DNA of 15,204 nucleotides, from positions 1-15,204 of the forward strand of contig JBAZEP010000038.1 in the NCBI GenBank assembly GCA_041653835.1, given 5' to 3'. Both the position numbers and the translations under genes were made by a program. The stretch comes from UBA10183 sp041653835. GTDB lineage: Bacteria > Omnitrophota > Gorgyraeia > Gorgyraeales > Gorgyraeaceae. A model generated the notes under the pieces. It saw only the letters and a program-made list of their open reading frames with translations, made no database searches and was not told the DNA's origin. Positions 8,274 to 15,073 of this stretch are shown piece after piece (within the stretch, counting starts at the first letter, position 1; each line of letters starts with the position of its first letter).

Positions 8274-11200
8274 TCATAGTTAATTTTAACGGCAGGGATC
8301 TTTTGAAAAAATGCCTCGACGCCCTGTACAGGACGTTATACCCGCAGAAAAATATGGAAGTTATAGTGGTGGATAACGGCTCGGAAGATGATTCCGTAAA
8401 ATTCCTGAAAAGGCATTATAAAAAAGCCGGGATAATAATCAATAATATAAACAATTATTGCGCGGCCTGCAATACCGGCATACTTAAATCAGAAGGCGAA
8501 TGGGTGGTTTTGCTGAACAATGATGTCGAGGTAGACAAAAACTGGCTTAAAAAGCTGATAAATACCGTATCCAGAGACAATAAGATAGGGGGCGCCACAA
8601 GCACTTTACTGAACGCGGACGGTACCATACAGAACGCCGGGCTCAGCGCTTTTTCAGATTTTTACTGGGACGAACGGGGGGCAGGAAAAAAAATAAGTAA
8701 ATACAACCGCGTGGCTGAAGTGGAAGCAGTGTCAGGCGCATGCGTGATTTACAGGAAAAGAGCGTTGGAAGAGGCAGGGCTCCTGGATGAAGATTTTGTC
8801 ATGTTCGGCGAAGATGTGGATATTTCCATAAGATTGAGGAAAAAAGGGTGGAAACTTGTCCATGTGCCTTTAAGCAGGGCGTACCATAAGAAACACGGCA
8901 GCTGCGGCGAATCTTTCGCGCGGGAAGCCATAGAGAAAAACAGGCTCCTGCTGGTGGCGAAGCACAATCCCGAAAGACTGGCAGGGGCGTTAACAGGAAA
9001 CAAATATTTTATCGCCAAGCAAGCCGGGGAAAAAAGCGGAAGGTTTTTTGATATATTGCCGGATATTTTTATGAAGCTTTTGAAGGAACACGGCCAGCTC
9101 GCGGCTGACAGGATCATAAAAGAGGTTTTTCTGGAACTGAAGAAGATAGTTAACTATGAAAATAAAAAATTAGAGGAAGAGATTAAAAATCTCCTGGGAG
9201 ATTTGATCGGGACTAAAAAGGACAGGGATGAAATAAGAAAGGAAAAAGAGGAGGAGAAGGAAAGATACGACAGGGAGGGAGAACGGCACCAAGGGCGCAT
9301 AAAAGAAATAGAAAGCGCTATCGCGGATAAAAACCGCCAGGCCGAAGAATTAAAAGTGCAGTTGGAAGAATTATCTAAAAAATTCGATTCGGCCGATCGG
9401 GTATTGAAGCGTGACAAAGAAGACATCTTCGAATTGTCCGGCAGATTAAGGGAAAGTAATTCGCACGCGGAAAATATAAAAAAGCAGATAGAGAAATTAT
9501 TGGAAAACCTTTCTTCCGCGCATGAAAAGATACATTTGCACAGGGAAGAAGTCTCCAATCTCTCGAATAAACTCAAGACAAGCCTGGATGGAGGACTGGC
9601 TAAAGACAGCGTTATCATGGAGCAGAGTAATTATATCGCCGAGAAAACGCGCCAGATAGAGGATTTGTCCCGGAACCTCGATAACATAAATAAGGAACTT
9701 ACGGCCTACAAGGAAGAAGTCTCCAACCTTTCAGGCAAGCTCAAGACAAGCCTGGATGAAGGACTGCGCAAGGACGGCATCCTCATGGAACAGGCCGATG
9801 CCATATCCAGGCAAACCAATCTCATATCGGAAAAAGAAAGTTTTCTCCTGGAAAAATCCCGCCAGATAGAGGATTTGTTTAGGAACCTTGACAATATCAA
9901 TAATGAACTCACGGCCTATAAAGAAGAAGTCTCCAATCTCTCGAATAAACTCAAGACAAGCCTGGATGGAGGACTGGCTAAAGACAGCGTTATCATGGAG
10001 CAGAGTAATTATATCGCCGAGAAATCCCACCAGATAGAGGATTTGTCCCGGAACCTCGATAACATAAATAAGGAACTTACGGCCTACAAAGAAGAAGTCT
10101 CCAACCTTTCAGGCAAGCTCAAGACAAGCCTGGATGAAGGACTGCGCAAGGACGGTATCATTTATGATAAATCACGTGACATAGAGATCATGTGGGAAGA
10201 GTTGAATAAAGTAAGGAAGGAGTTGTCAAACATATATAATTCCGAAGGCTTTAAGTTCATTTTAAGTCCGTTATGGAGATTAACGTGGTATTCCAGGACA
10301 ATCCTGAAAAAGTCATCAGCTGTAATCCGCAGCTTCATATGGTCCTCGGCCGTTATATTTTTAAGCCCCATTATAATTCTTCACGCATTTACGCTTGTAT
10401 TTGAACATATAATTGAGGCGCTGTTTGGGAAGGCCGGTATGCTCTTCAGGAAAGAAAGAGTTGTCCTGCCCTTTGATAAGCTGACCGTAAGCGTTGTCAT
10501 CCCGGACTGGAACGGAATAGACCTTCTAAGAAAATGCTTATCCTCGCTCTATGAGATAGAAAAATTCAAAGACGGTACACATGAAATACTGGTTGTCGAT
10601 GACGCGAGTAAATATGATATCGCGGCGGTGCTGAAGGAAGATTTTCCGAGGGTCAGGGTGATCAGGAATAAGCGCAATATGGGATTCGGCAGGACATGCA
10701 ACAGGGGTGTTAAAGAGGCCGGAGGGGAACTTATAGTACTGCTGAATAATGACATAATGGTTTCCGGGGATTTTTTAGGCCCGTTAAAAGAGCATTTTAA
10801 AGATCCGGAAGTTTTTGCCGTATCGCCAAAGCTGTATTACTGGGACAAGAAGAGTTTTAATTATGGCATGCATATGGGGAAGTTCAAGGACGGCTATCTA
10901 AGTTTATGGAATGAGGCTGAAACAGGCAACGGAGACCGTGTGCCTGGAACCTCTCCCACTATTTTTGCCGTAGGCGGTGCAATGTGCTTCCGTAAGAGGG
11001 ATTTTTTGTGGCTGGGAGGGTTTGACGACATATACCGCCCCAACTGCTGGGAAGACATAGATATCTCTTACAGGGCCCAGAAGAGAGGACTCAGGGTTTT
11101 ATATGAGCCGCGAAGCCTTGTTTACCATAAAGGCGCCGCCACCCTGAACTATGCCAGGCATAAAGAAATAAAAAATGAGCTTCTGTTTATGTGGAAAAAT

Positions 11201-14200
11201 TTAAATGATCCCGGCATGCTATGGGATCATTTAAATCAAACGCCGGTATTTTTGTATCACGGAAAACACAGCAGCAGGCTTGCGTTCCTGAGAGGTTACC
11301 TATGGGCTTTTAATCATATTATCCCGGCTATGGTTAACAGGTTTAATGAGAAAAAATATATCAATTCCCCTGACAGGAAGATACTTAACAGAAGCATGCT
11401 TTATTACAGGAACCTGATGCGCAACGATTATAAATACCAGGAAAAAAAGAGGATACTCTTAATAACGCCTTTTATCATCTATCCCCTTAACAGCGGGGGC
11501 AGGTTGAGGATGTATAATCTTTACAAAAGGCTTTCCGAAAAATATGACATAGTGCTTTTATCTCTTATACACGACGAGAAAGAGGCCGGATACGCGGAAC
11601 ATCTTAAGGGGATTTTTAAGGAGATACACGTAATTCATCCGAAAACGAAGAGCAGCGACATATTATTCCCGGAACGTTATAAATACTCATACAGCAGTTT
11701 GTTGATACAAAAATTAAAAGAGATCCAGGAAAAAATGCCGCTTGACCTGGTCCATATAGAATCGAATGAAATGCTGTACCTGGCGGATTTTATAAAGTAT
11801 ATCCCGATAGTTTATACCGAGCATGACATCAGCATACTGTCTTACCGGAAATCATATTATAAGAACGCCGCGGGCGTACCTTTATCCGGATTTTTAGACT
11901 ATCTGAAAGTGGTCCGGCACCATAATTCAGCTTATGGTAAGATAGATAAGGTCATAGCCCTTTCCAGGGAAGATATAAATGTCATAAAGGCATTCGCGCC
12001 GAACACAAATTATTCTTTCATACCTACAGGCGTGGATCTTACGCATTTCCGGTTCCGCGAGAAGCCTGTGCGGGACAAGTCAATCGTGTTCGTCGGCCAT
12101 TACCCGCATTACCCTAACGAGGAGGCGGCTGTTTATTTCTGCCGCGAGATATTTCCGCTGATAAAAAAGGCAGTACCCGAGGCTACAATAAAACTCGTGG
12201 GTTCCTGCCCTACAGAGAATATAATGAAACTTTCTGAGATAGACGGTGTCCATGTAACGGGCACTGTTCAGGATGTTGATCCGCATCTAAGGGGCGCATC
12301 CGTGTTTGTATGCCCTTTTAAAAGGAGCGCGGGAATAAAAGGCAAGGTGCTTGAAGCAATGGCCGCAGGCATACCGGTTATAAGCACCACACGCGGCTCT
12401 TATGGGATAGAGGCATTTGACGGATCAAGCATATTAATAGCCGATAAACCGGAGAAATTCGCCGAAAAAGTCATAAACCTTTTTCATGATAATGAACTGT
12501 ACGAAAATATCAGCCGTAATGCCAGGCTGCTCGTGGAAGAGAAATATGACTGGAATAAGATAGCGGATAAGCTGGACAGGGTTTATCAGGATATCATATA
12601 TAACATTGGCAGTAAAGGGCTTTCATCGCCGGTCCCGGAAATACCGGCCGGCATGGTATCTGTCCGGGATATAACGGGAAAAATAGATAATATCGTGGAT
12701 AGGTCCCTGCGGTACACAAAGAGAAAGGGCTTTGTAAAAAGCGATGCAAAGCCTGAAGAGCTCCATATAGAGCTGACGCACGCGTGTAACAGCAGGTGCA
12801 TCACTTGCGATATATGGGACTACCACGAAAGAAATAAAAAAGGCGTCAGGGATGAGCTTACCCTGGACGAAATAAAAGGCCTTATAAACGATTCGAAGCG
12901 CCTGAGAGAGATAAAAACAGTCGTACTTTCCGGCGGCGAGCCTTTTTTGAGGCGTGATATCGCGGAGATATGCGTTTTTATCAAAGAGGCCCTGCCCCGC
13001 GCCTCGTTAGGCATCCTTACCAACGGCATGGATACCGGTACCATACTCGAAAAGACAAAAGAAATATTAAAGATCTTTGGCAAGGATTCATTCTGGGTAG
13101 GAAGCTCTCTCGACGGCCTTGGCGAGGTTTATGACAAGGTCAGGGGCGTGAAAGGCGGCTTCGATAGCTTTACGAAAACACTAAAACGTTTCAGAGAAGA
13201 ATTGCCCGGCATGCGTTTAAGCGCGACTTTTGTGCTTACGCCTTTTAATATAGGCCAGCTTATACCGTCATGGGAATTCGCCGATACGAACGGGATAGAC
13301 TTCTTCGCCCAGTTCGGTGTGCCCAAGGAAGCGCGGTCTCCGGGGGTATTCCAGTGGAAAGAAGACGATTTTTCCAGGATAAAAGAGGACATAACTGAAA
13401 TTATCCGCAAGATGATATGTAAAGTTTCGGGACTCGAAAAGTTCGATAATTCTCTCAATGTGGTAAGTGATAAAATAAATCTACTGACGAAGATATATTA
13501 CTGGTCACACCTTGTGGATTTCCAGAAAACAGGAAAGAGGTTTTCGTATGAATGCGACGCGGCATCAAAATTCGCCATGTTCGATCCTTACGGTAACATG
13601 TTTTTCTGCCCCCTCCTGAAGGAAAAGACCATAGGCAATATGCGCAAAGACAGGTTCGACGAATTATGGGTATCGGATAAGGCAAATAAGACAAGGGATT
13701 TCATTAAAGAGAGCAAATGTTCCTGCTGGCTTGTCTGCACGGTGTTCCCTATCGTAGGCGAGGCACTGGCTTTATACGGGGATAAAGCGGCCGCGGACCT
13801 ATTAAGAGGCAATAAGCCGGACATTTCAATGGAGAGTCGCACGGAAGGCAGTTTGGCGGAAAACGTCAGGTTGAACAACGAAGAGTTCAGCGGTAAAAAA
13901 ACAATACTGCGATCCATGCCGCAGGGCATAACAATAGGCGCCAATTACAAATGTAACGCCAGCTGTATGTTCTGCATAGAAGGTGAATATAAGCCTTTCA
14001 GCCTGAAGCTTTATAAAAGTTATTTTGAGACAAGGCTGGGTGAAATGATAAGGAGAACCGACCATATAAGTTTTTGCGGCATGGGAGAATTACTGCTGGT
14101 GCCGGGCGTAAAAGGTTTTCTGGAGCATATTAACGCAACGCTGCCGGACAAGAACAAGATATTGACTACCAATGGGATCGCTTTAAAAGAAAACCTGGCA

Positions 14201-14890
14201 GAGATAGTAACGGAAAGCAAATACAGCATACAGATATCGCTTCACGCGTCAAACGCGGCTTTGCATGAGCGTATCACGGGCCTGAAAGGCGGTTTCGACA
14301 AAATAGTGGAGCATATCCGGTACATAACCGCCAGGAGGACCAGGAAGGACGCCCCGCATATAACCCTTGTATTTGTCGTCAATACCATGAATATCGAAGA
14401 CCTTCCTAATTTTATAGAGCTGGCCTCATTCCTGGGAGTGGATTCTGTCCAGTGTAATTATCTCACGGTCTTCAAAGAGGCGCATCTTAAGCTGTCATGT
14501 TTCTTTATGCAGCAGGTGACGAACGAGATGTTCGATAAAGCCGGCCGCCTGGCTGAGGAGCTAAATATAGATTTAAAACTGCCTCCAAAATTTTCACAGG
14601 CCGGGTATTTTAAAACAAGGTGTCCCGGCCCGTGGAAGGACATCTATGTGGATACGGAAGGCGCTGTATTGCCTTGCTGCTCTTCGGGCGAACATTACGG
14701 AGAACTGCGGAATAGCGACGTACTTTCCATATGGAACAATCAGAAGTATCAACAGATAAGGGCGGACCTCGCGTCGGGGAATGCCGTTAATATGTGTAAG
14801 TATTGTTTAAACAGCAATCCGGCAAACGTTAATTTGCTGAACTCCCACGTGAGTTTCAGGCCGGATGTGCAGAAGCTGATATTGAATTAG
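8243..14890 (+). CDS. Giant multidomain protein: GT2, coiled coil, GT2, GT4, radical SAM, radical SAM
   Basis: One continuous 2215-residue reading frame. Domains in order, numbered from the start at 8243: GT2 glycosyltransferase (5-260); helical linker and long coiled coil (about 300-665) with internal repeats; a hydrophobic helix (about 697-727); a second GT2 (747-1010); a GT-B fold GT4 transferase (1068-1455); a radical SAM domain with CxxxCxxC at 1515-1522 and a C-terminal cysteine cluster; and a second radical SAM domain with CxxxCxxC at 1904-1911 and its own cluster. Every domain keeps its catalytic or cofactor motifs, so this is not a decayed gene. It probably acts at the inner membrane in assembly and modification of the exported glycan. 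The role of the radical SAM domains is unknown. It is the last gene of the run and overlaps the Wzt gene by 31 bases. I do not know a described protein with this domain order. Confidence 0.92.
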   Translation: MSKKEPFVSVIIVNFNGRDLLKKCLDALYRTLYPQKNMEVIVVDNGSEDDSVKFLKRHYKKAGIIINNINNYCAACNTGILKSEGEWVVLLNNDVEVDKNWLKKLINTVSRDNKIGGATSTLLNADGTIQNAGLSAFSDFYWDERGAGKKISKYNRVAEVEAVSGACVIYRKRALEEAGLLDEDFVMFGEDVDISIRLRKKGWKLVHVPLSRAYHKKHGSCGESFAREAIEKNRLLLVAKHNPERLAGALTGNKYFIAKQAGEKSGRFFDILPDIFMKLLKEHGQLAADRIIKEVFLELKKIVNYENKKLEEEIKNLLGDLIGTKKDRDEIRKEKEEEKERYDREGERHQGRIKEIESAIADKNRQAEELKVQLEELSKKFDSADRVLKRDKEDIFELSGRLRESNSHAENIKKQIEKLLENLSSAHEKIHLHREEVSNLSNKLKTSLDGGLAKDSVIMEQSNYIAEKTRQIEDLSRNLDNINKELTAYKEEVSNLSGKLKTSLDEGLRKDGILMEQADAISRQTNLISEKESFLLEKSRQIEDLFRNLDNINNELTAYKEEVSNLSNKLKTSLDGGLAKDSVIMEQSNYIAEKSHQIEDLSRNLDNINKELTAYKEEVSNLSGKLKTSLDEGLRKDGIIYDKSRDIEIMWEELNKVRKELSNIYNSEGFKFILSPLWRLTWYSRTILKKSSAVIRSFIWSSAVIFLSPIIILHAFTLVFEHIIEALFGKAGMLFRKERVVLPFDKLTVSVVIPDWNGIDLLRKCLSSLYEIEKFKDGTHEILVVDDASKYDIAAVLKEDFPRVRVIRNKRNMGFGRTCNRGVKEAGGELIVLLNNDIMVSGDFLGPLKEHFKDPEVFAVSPKLYYWDKKSFNYGMHMGKFKDGYLSLWNEAETGNGDRVPGTSPTIFAVGGAMCFRKRDFLWLGGFDDIYRPNCWEDIDISYRAQKRGLRVLYEPRSLVYHKGAATLNYARHKEIKNELLFMWKNLNDPGMLWDHLNQTPVFLYHGKHSSRLAFLRGYLWAFNHIIPAMVNRFNEKKYINSPDRKILNRSMLYYRNLMRNDYKYQEKKRILLITPFIIYPLNSGGRLRMYNLYKRLSEKYDIVLLSLIHDEKEAGYAEHLKGIFKEIHVIHPKTKSSDILFPERYKYSYSSLLIQKLKEIQEKMPLDLVHIESNEMLYLADFIKYIPIVYTEHDISILSYRKSYYKNAAGVPLSGFLDYLKVVRHHNSAYGKIDKVIALSREDINVIKAFAPNTNYSFIPTGVDLTHFRFREKPVRDKSIVFVGHYPHYPNEEAAVYFCREIFPLIKKAVPEATIKLVGSCPTENIMKLSEIDGVHVTGTVQDVDPHLRGASVFVCPFKRSAGIKGKVLEAMAAGIPVISTTRGSYGIEAFDGSSILIADKPEKFAEKVINLFHDNELYENISRNARLLVEEKYDWNKIADKLDRVYQDIIYNIGSKGLSSPVPEIPAGMVSVRDITGKIDNIVDRSLRYTKRKGFVKSDAKPEELHIELTHACNSRCITCDIWDYHERNKKGVRDELTLDEIKGLINDSKRLREIKTVVLSGGEPFLRRDIAEICVFIKEALPRASLGILTNGMDTGTILEKTKEILKIFGKDSFWVGSSLDGLGEVYDKVRGVKGGFDSFTKTLKRFREELPGMRLSATFVLTPFNIGQLIPSWEFADTNGIDFFAQFGVPKEARSPGVFQWKEDDFSRIKEDITEIIRKMICKVSGLEKFDNSLNVVSDKINLLTKIYYWSHLVDFQKTGKRFSYECDAASKFAMFDPYGNMFFCPLLKEKTIGNMRKDRFDELWVSDKANKTRDFIKESKCSCWLVCTVFPIVGEALALYGDKAAADLLRGNKPDISMESRTEGSLAENVRLNNEEFSGKKTILRSMPQGITIGANYKCNASCMFCIEGEYKPFSLKLYKSYFETRLGEMIRRTDHISFCGMGELLLVPGVKGFLEHINATLPDKNKILTTNGIALKENLAEIVTESKYSIQISLHASNAALHERITGLKGGFDKIVEHIRYITARRTRKDAPHITLVFVVNTMNIEDLPNFIELASFLGVDSVQCNYLTVFKEAHLKLSCFFMQQVTNEMFDKAGRLAEELNIDLKLPPKFSQAGYFKTRCPGPWKDIYVDTEGAVLPCCSSGEHYGELRNSDVLSIWNNQKYQQIRADLASGNAVNMCKYCLNSNPANVNLLNSHVSFRPDVQKLILN
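8255..9022 (+). other. Domain: GT2 glycosyltransferase, first copy (in giant protein)
   Basis: Residues about 5-260, GT-A fold, rhamnosyltransferase/WbbL-like GT2. It starts with FVSVIIVNFNG, has the UDP- or dTDP-sugar contact VVDNGSE (42-48), the metal-binding equivalent of DxD as NND at 92-94, and the acidic GEDVDIS (189-195) with ED as the likely catalytic pair. AYHKKHGS follows shortly after. All expected blocks are present, so the domain should be active. Donor and acceptor are not predictable. Confidence 0.9.
9545..9781 (+). repeat. Coiled-coil repeat, copy 1 (237 bp)
   Basis: The first copy of a 237-bp direct repeat, residues 435-513, beginning EEVSNLSNKL and ending KDGI. It contains a complete 56-residue unit (435-490) and the start of a 70-residue unit (491-560). 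The second copy lies 378 bp downstream (126 residues, 18 heptads). I count only 5 mismatches between the two, three clustered in two adjacent codons (ThrArg versus SerHis) and two silent, so the duplication is recent. Confidence 0.95.
9923..10159 (+). repeat. Coiled-coil repeat, copy 2 (237 bp)
   Basis: The second copy, residues 561-639. It comprises a full 56-residue unit (561-616) and the start of a fourth unit (from 617) that diverges after KDGI into the end of the coil. Units one to three are 56, 70 and 56 residues long, which are 8, 10 and 8 heptads. The extra 14 residues of unit two lie around SEKESFLLEK. Unit lengths thus preserve the coiled-coil register. Confidence 0.95.
10331..10423 (+). 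other. Hydrophobic helix between coil and second GT2
   Basis: Residues about 697-727 (WSSAVIFLSPIIILHAFTLV in the middle) form the only strongly hydrophobic stretch of the giant protein outside domain cores. It may be a transmembrane or re-entrant helix that anchors the protein to the inner membrane. A single crossing would put the two ends on opposite sides, which does not suit cytoplasmic glycosyltransferases, so a membrane-inserted hairpin or peripheral helix is more plausible. Confidence 0.6.
10481..11272 (+). other. Domain: GT2 glycosyltransferase, second copy (in giant protein)
   Basis: Residues about 747-1010. It begins LTVSVVIPDWNG, with VVDDASK (784-790), NMGFGRTCNRG, NND at 835-837, and CWEDIDIS (935-942) carrying the acidic pair, then LVYHKGAATL. 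It ends in the family-typical KNLNDPGMLWDHLN. It is clearly divergent from the first GT2 domain, so it is not a recent internal duplication. It probably has a different acceptor or linkage. Confidence 0.9.
11199..11236 (+). repeat. Perfect 14-bp inverted repeat inside the giant gene
   Basis: The arm ATTTAAATGATCCC (11199-11212) is followed by a 10-base loop (GGCATGCTAT) and its exact reverse complement GGGATCATTTAAAT (11223-11236). It codes for the conserved end of the second GT2 domain (NLNDPGMLWDHLN). In mRNA it would form a stable hairpin near the boundary between the GT2 and GT4 domains. No T-run follows, so it is not a typical terminator. Confidence 0.9.
11444..12607 (+). other. Domain: GT4 glycosyltransferase (in giant protein)
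   Basis: Residues about 1068-1455, GT-B fold. The acceptor half starts KRILLITPFIIYPLNSGGRL, with DLVHIESNE and VYTEHD. The donor half has IPTGVDLTHF, VFVGHYPHYPN, TGTVQDVDP and the end motif GIKGKVLEAMAAG (from 1364). The second Glu of the E-x7-E signature is present (1371), while the first position is Gly (1364), as in some GT4 subfamilies. It is distinct from the stand-alone GT4 at the start of the window. Confidence 0.9.
12755..13777 (+). other. Domain: radical SAM with C-terminal cysteine cluster, first copy
   Basis: Residues about 1505-1845. The 4Fe-4S/SAM motif is CNSRCITC (C1515, C1519, C1522), followed by the SAM-contact LSGGEPF (GGEP 1564-1567) and GILTNG. The C-terminal part has C1771, C1789 (FFCPLL) and C1826, C1828, C1832 (KCSCWLVC), which suggests a SPASM or Twitch-like auxiliary iron-sulfur site. 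SPASM proteins modify peptides, carbohydrates or nucleotides; the substrate here is unknown. Confidence 0.9.
13925..14890 (+). other. Domain: radical SAM with C-terminal cysteine cluster, second copy
   Basis: Residues about 1895-2215. The cluster motif is CNASCMFC (C1904, C1908, C1911). The GGEP position reads GMGE (1946-1949), a known variant, followed by ILTTNG. The auxiliary cysteines are C2127 (RCPGPW), C2145 and C2146 (LPCCSSG), C2185 and C2188 (MCKYC), a SPASM-like arrangement. It is divergent from the first radical SAM domain, so fusion of two different enzymes is likelier than a recent duplication. Confidence 0.9.
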
Positions 14891-14898
14891 TTTATTTC

Positions 14899-14970
14899 GC
14901 GGGTCAGGCAGGTTTTGAGAAAAGCCTCACTGACAGGACGAGCGTCTTTTCGAAAGCCTGCCGGATCCGC
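14899..14970. repeat. Imperfect 72-base inverted repeat after the giant gene
   Basis: The ends GCGG (14899-14902) and CCGC (14967-14970), and inside them GGCAGGTTTT (14907-14916) and AAAGCCTGCC (14953-14962), can pair with one G-U. An alternative smaller hairpin is GTCAG (14903-14907) with CTGAC (14930-14934). The structure starts 9 bases after the stop codon. It lacks an immediate T-run, so a terminator role is uncertain; it may be a palindromic intergenic repeat element. Confidence 0.6.
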
Positions 14971-14984
14971 AGAAATGACAACAG

Positions 14985-15011
14985 TACTATCAGAGTCGCA
15001 CTCTGATAGTA
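14985..15011. repeat. Perfect 12-bp hairpin in the intergenic region
   Basis: TACTATCAGAGT (14985-14996), the loop CGC, then ACTCTGATAGTA (15000-15011), an exact reverse complement. It is not followed by a T-run on either strand, so it is not a classical Rho-independent terminator. It could be a protein-binding palindrome, an mRNA-end stabilising hairpin or part of an interspersed element. It lies 63 bases upstream of the next start codon. Confidence 0.85.
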
Positions 15012-15061
15012 GTCTCAAAAAGGCCTTTAGACCTACTGGCCTGAACAGAAAGTAATTATTT

Positions 15062-15066
15062 AGGAG
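15062..15066 (+). promoter_or_regulatory. Ribosome binding site of the last gene
   Basis: AGGAG sits 7 bases before the ATG at 15074, an ideal arrangement that supports this start although the gene is cut by the window edge. I see no promoter in 14891-15061 that I can call with confidence. Confidence 0.8.
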
Positions 15067-15073
15067 TAGATAT

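Larger units (their letters stand above)
9140..10237 (+). other. Domain: long coiled coil of the giant protein
   Basis: Residues about 300-665 are almost entirely charged and helical (Glu, Lys, Leu, Asn rich) with hydrophobic residues at 3-4 spacing, for example V, L, L at positions 3, 6, 10 and L, I, L, Y at 45, 48, 52, 55 of each repeat. The stretch separates the first GT2 from the rest of the protein. It ends in IYNSEGFKFI (from about 663), a type of motif often found where a coil joins a glycosyltransferase. If continuous it could span roughly 50 nm, from about 0.15 nm rise per residue. Confidence 0.85.

Noticed and set aside
9545..10159. CRISPR-like or mobile repeat array
   Set aside because: The repeats are long, in frame, code for coiled-coil heptads and have no unique spacers, so they are protein repeats.
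11408..11419. Possible internal start (AGGAA then ATG at 11417) just before the GT4 domain of the giant protein
   Set aside because: The spacing is only 4 bases and the site matches a chance AGG-rich codon context. There is no stop near it, so a separate gene is not supported.
12650..13835. Giant reading frame as several genes joined by a missed stop
   Set aside because: ATG codons at the radical SAM domain borders (12653 and about 13833) have no ribosome sites, the linkers are continuous, and no frame change is seen.
14903..14950. Rho-independent terminator after the giant gene
   Set aside because: The hairpin 14903-14934 is followed by AGGACGAGCG before a short TTTT, so the stem and T-run are not adjacent.
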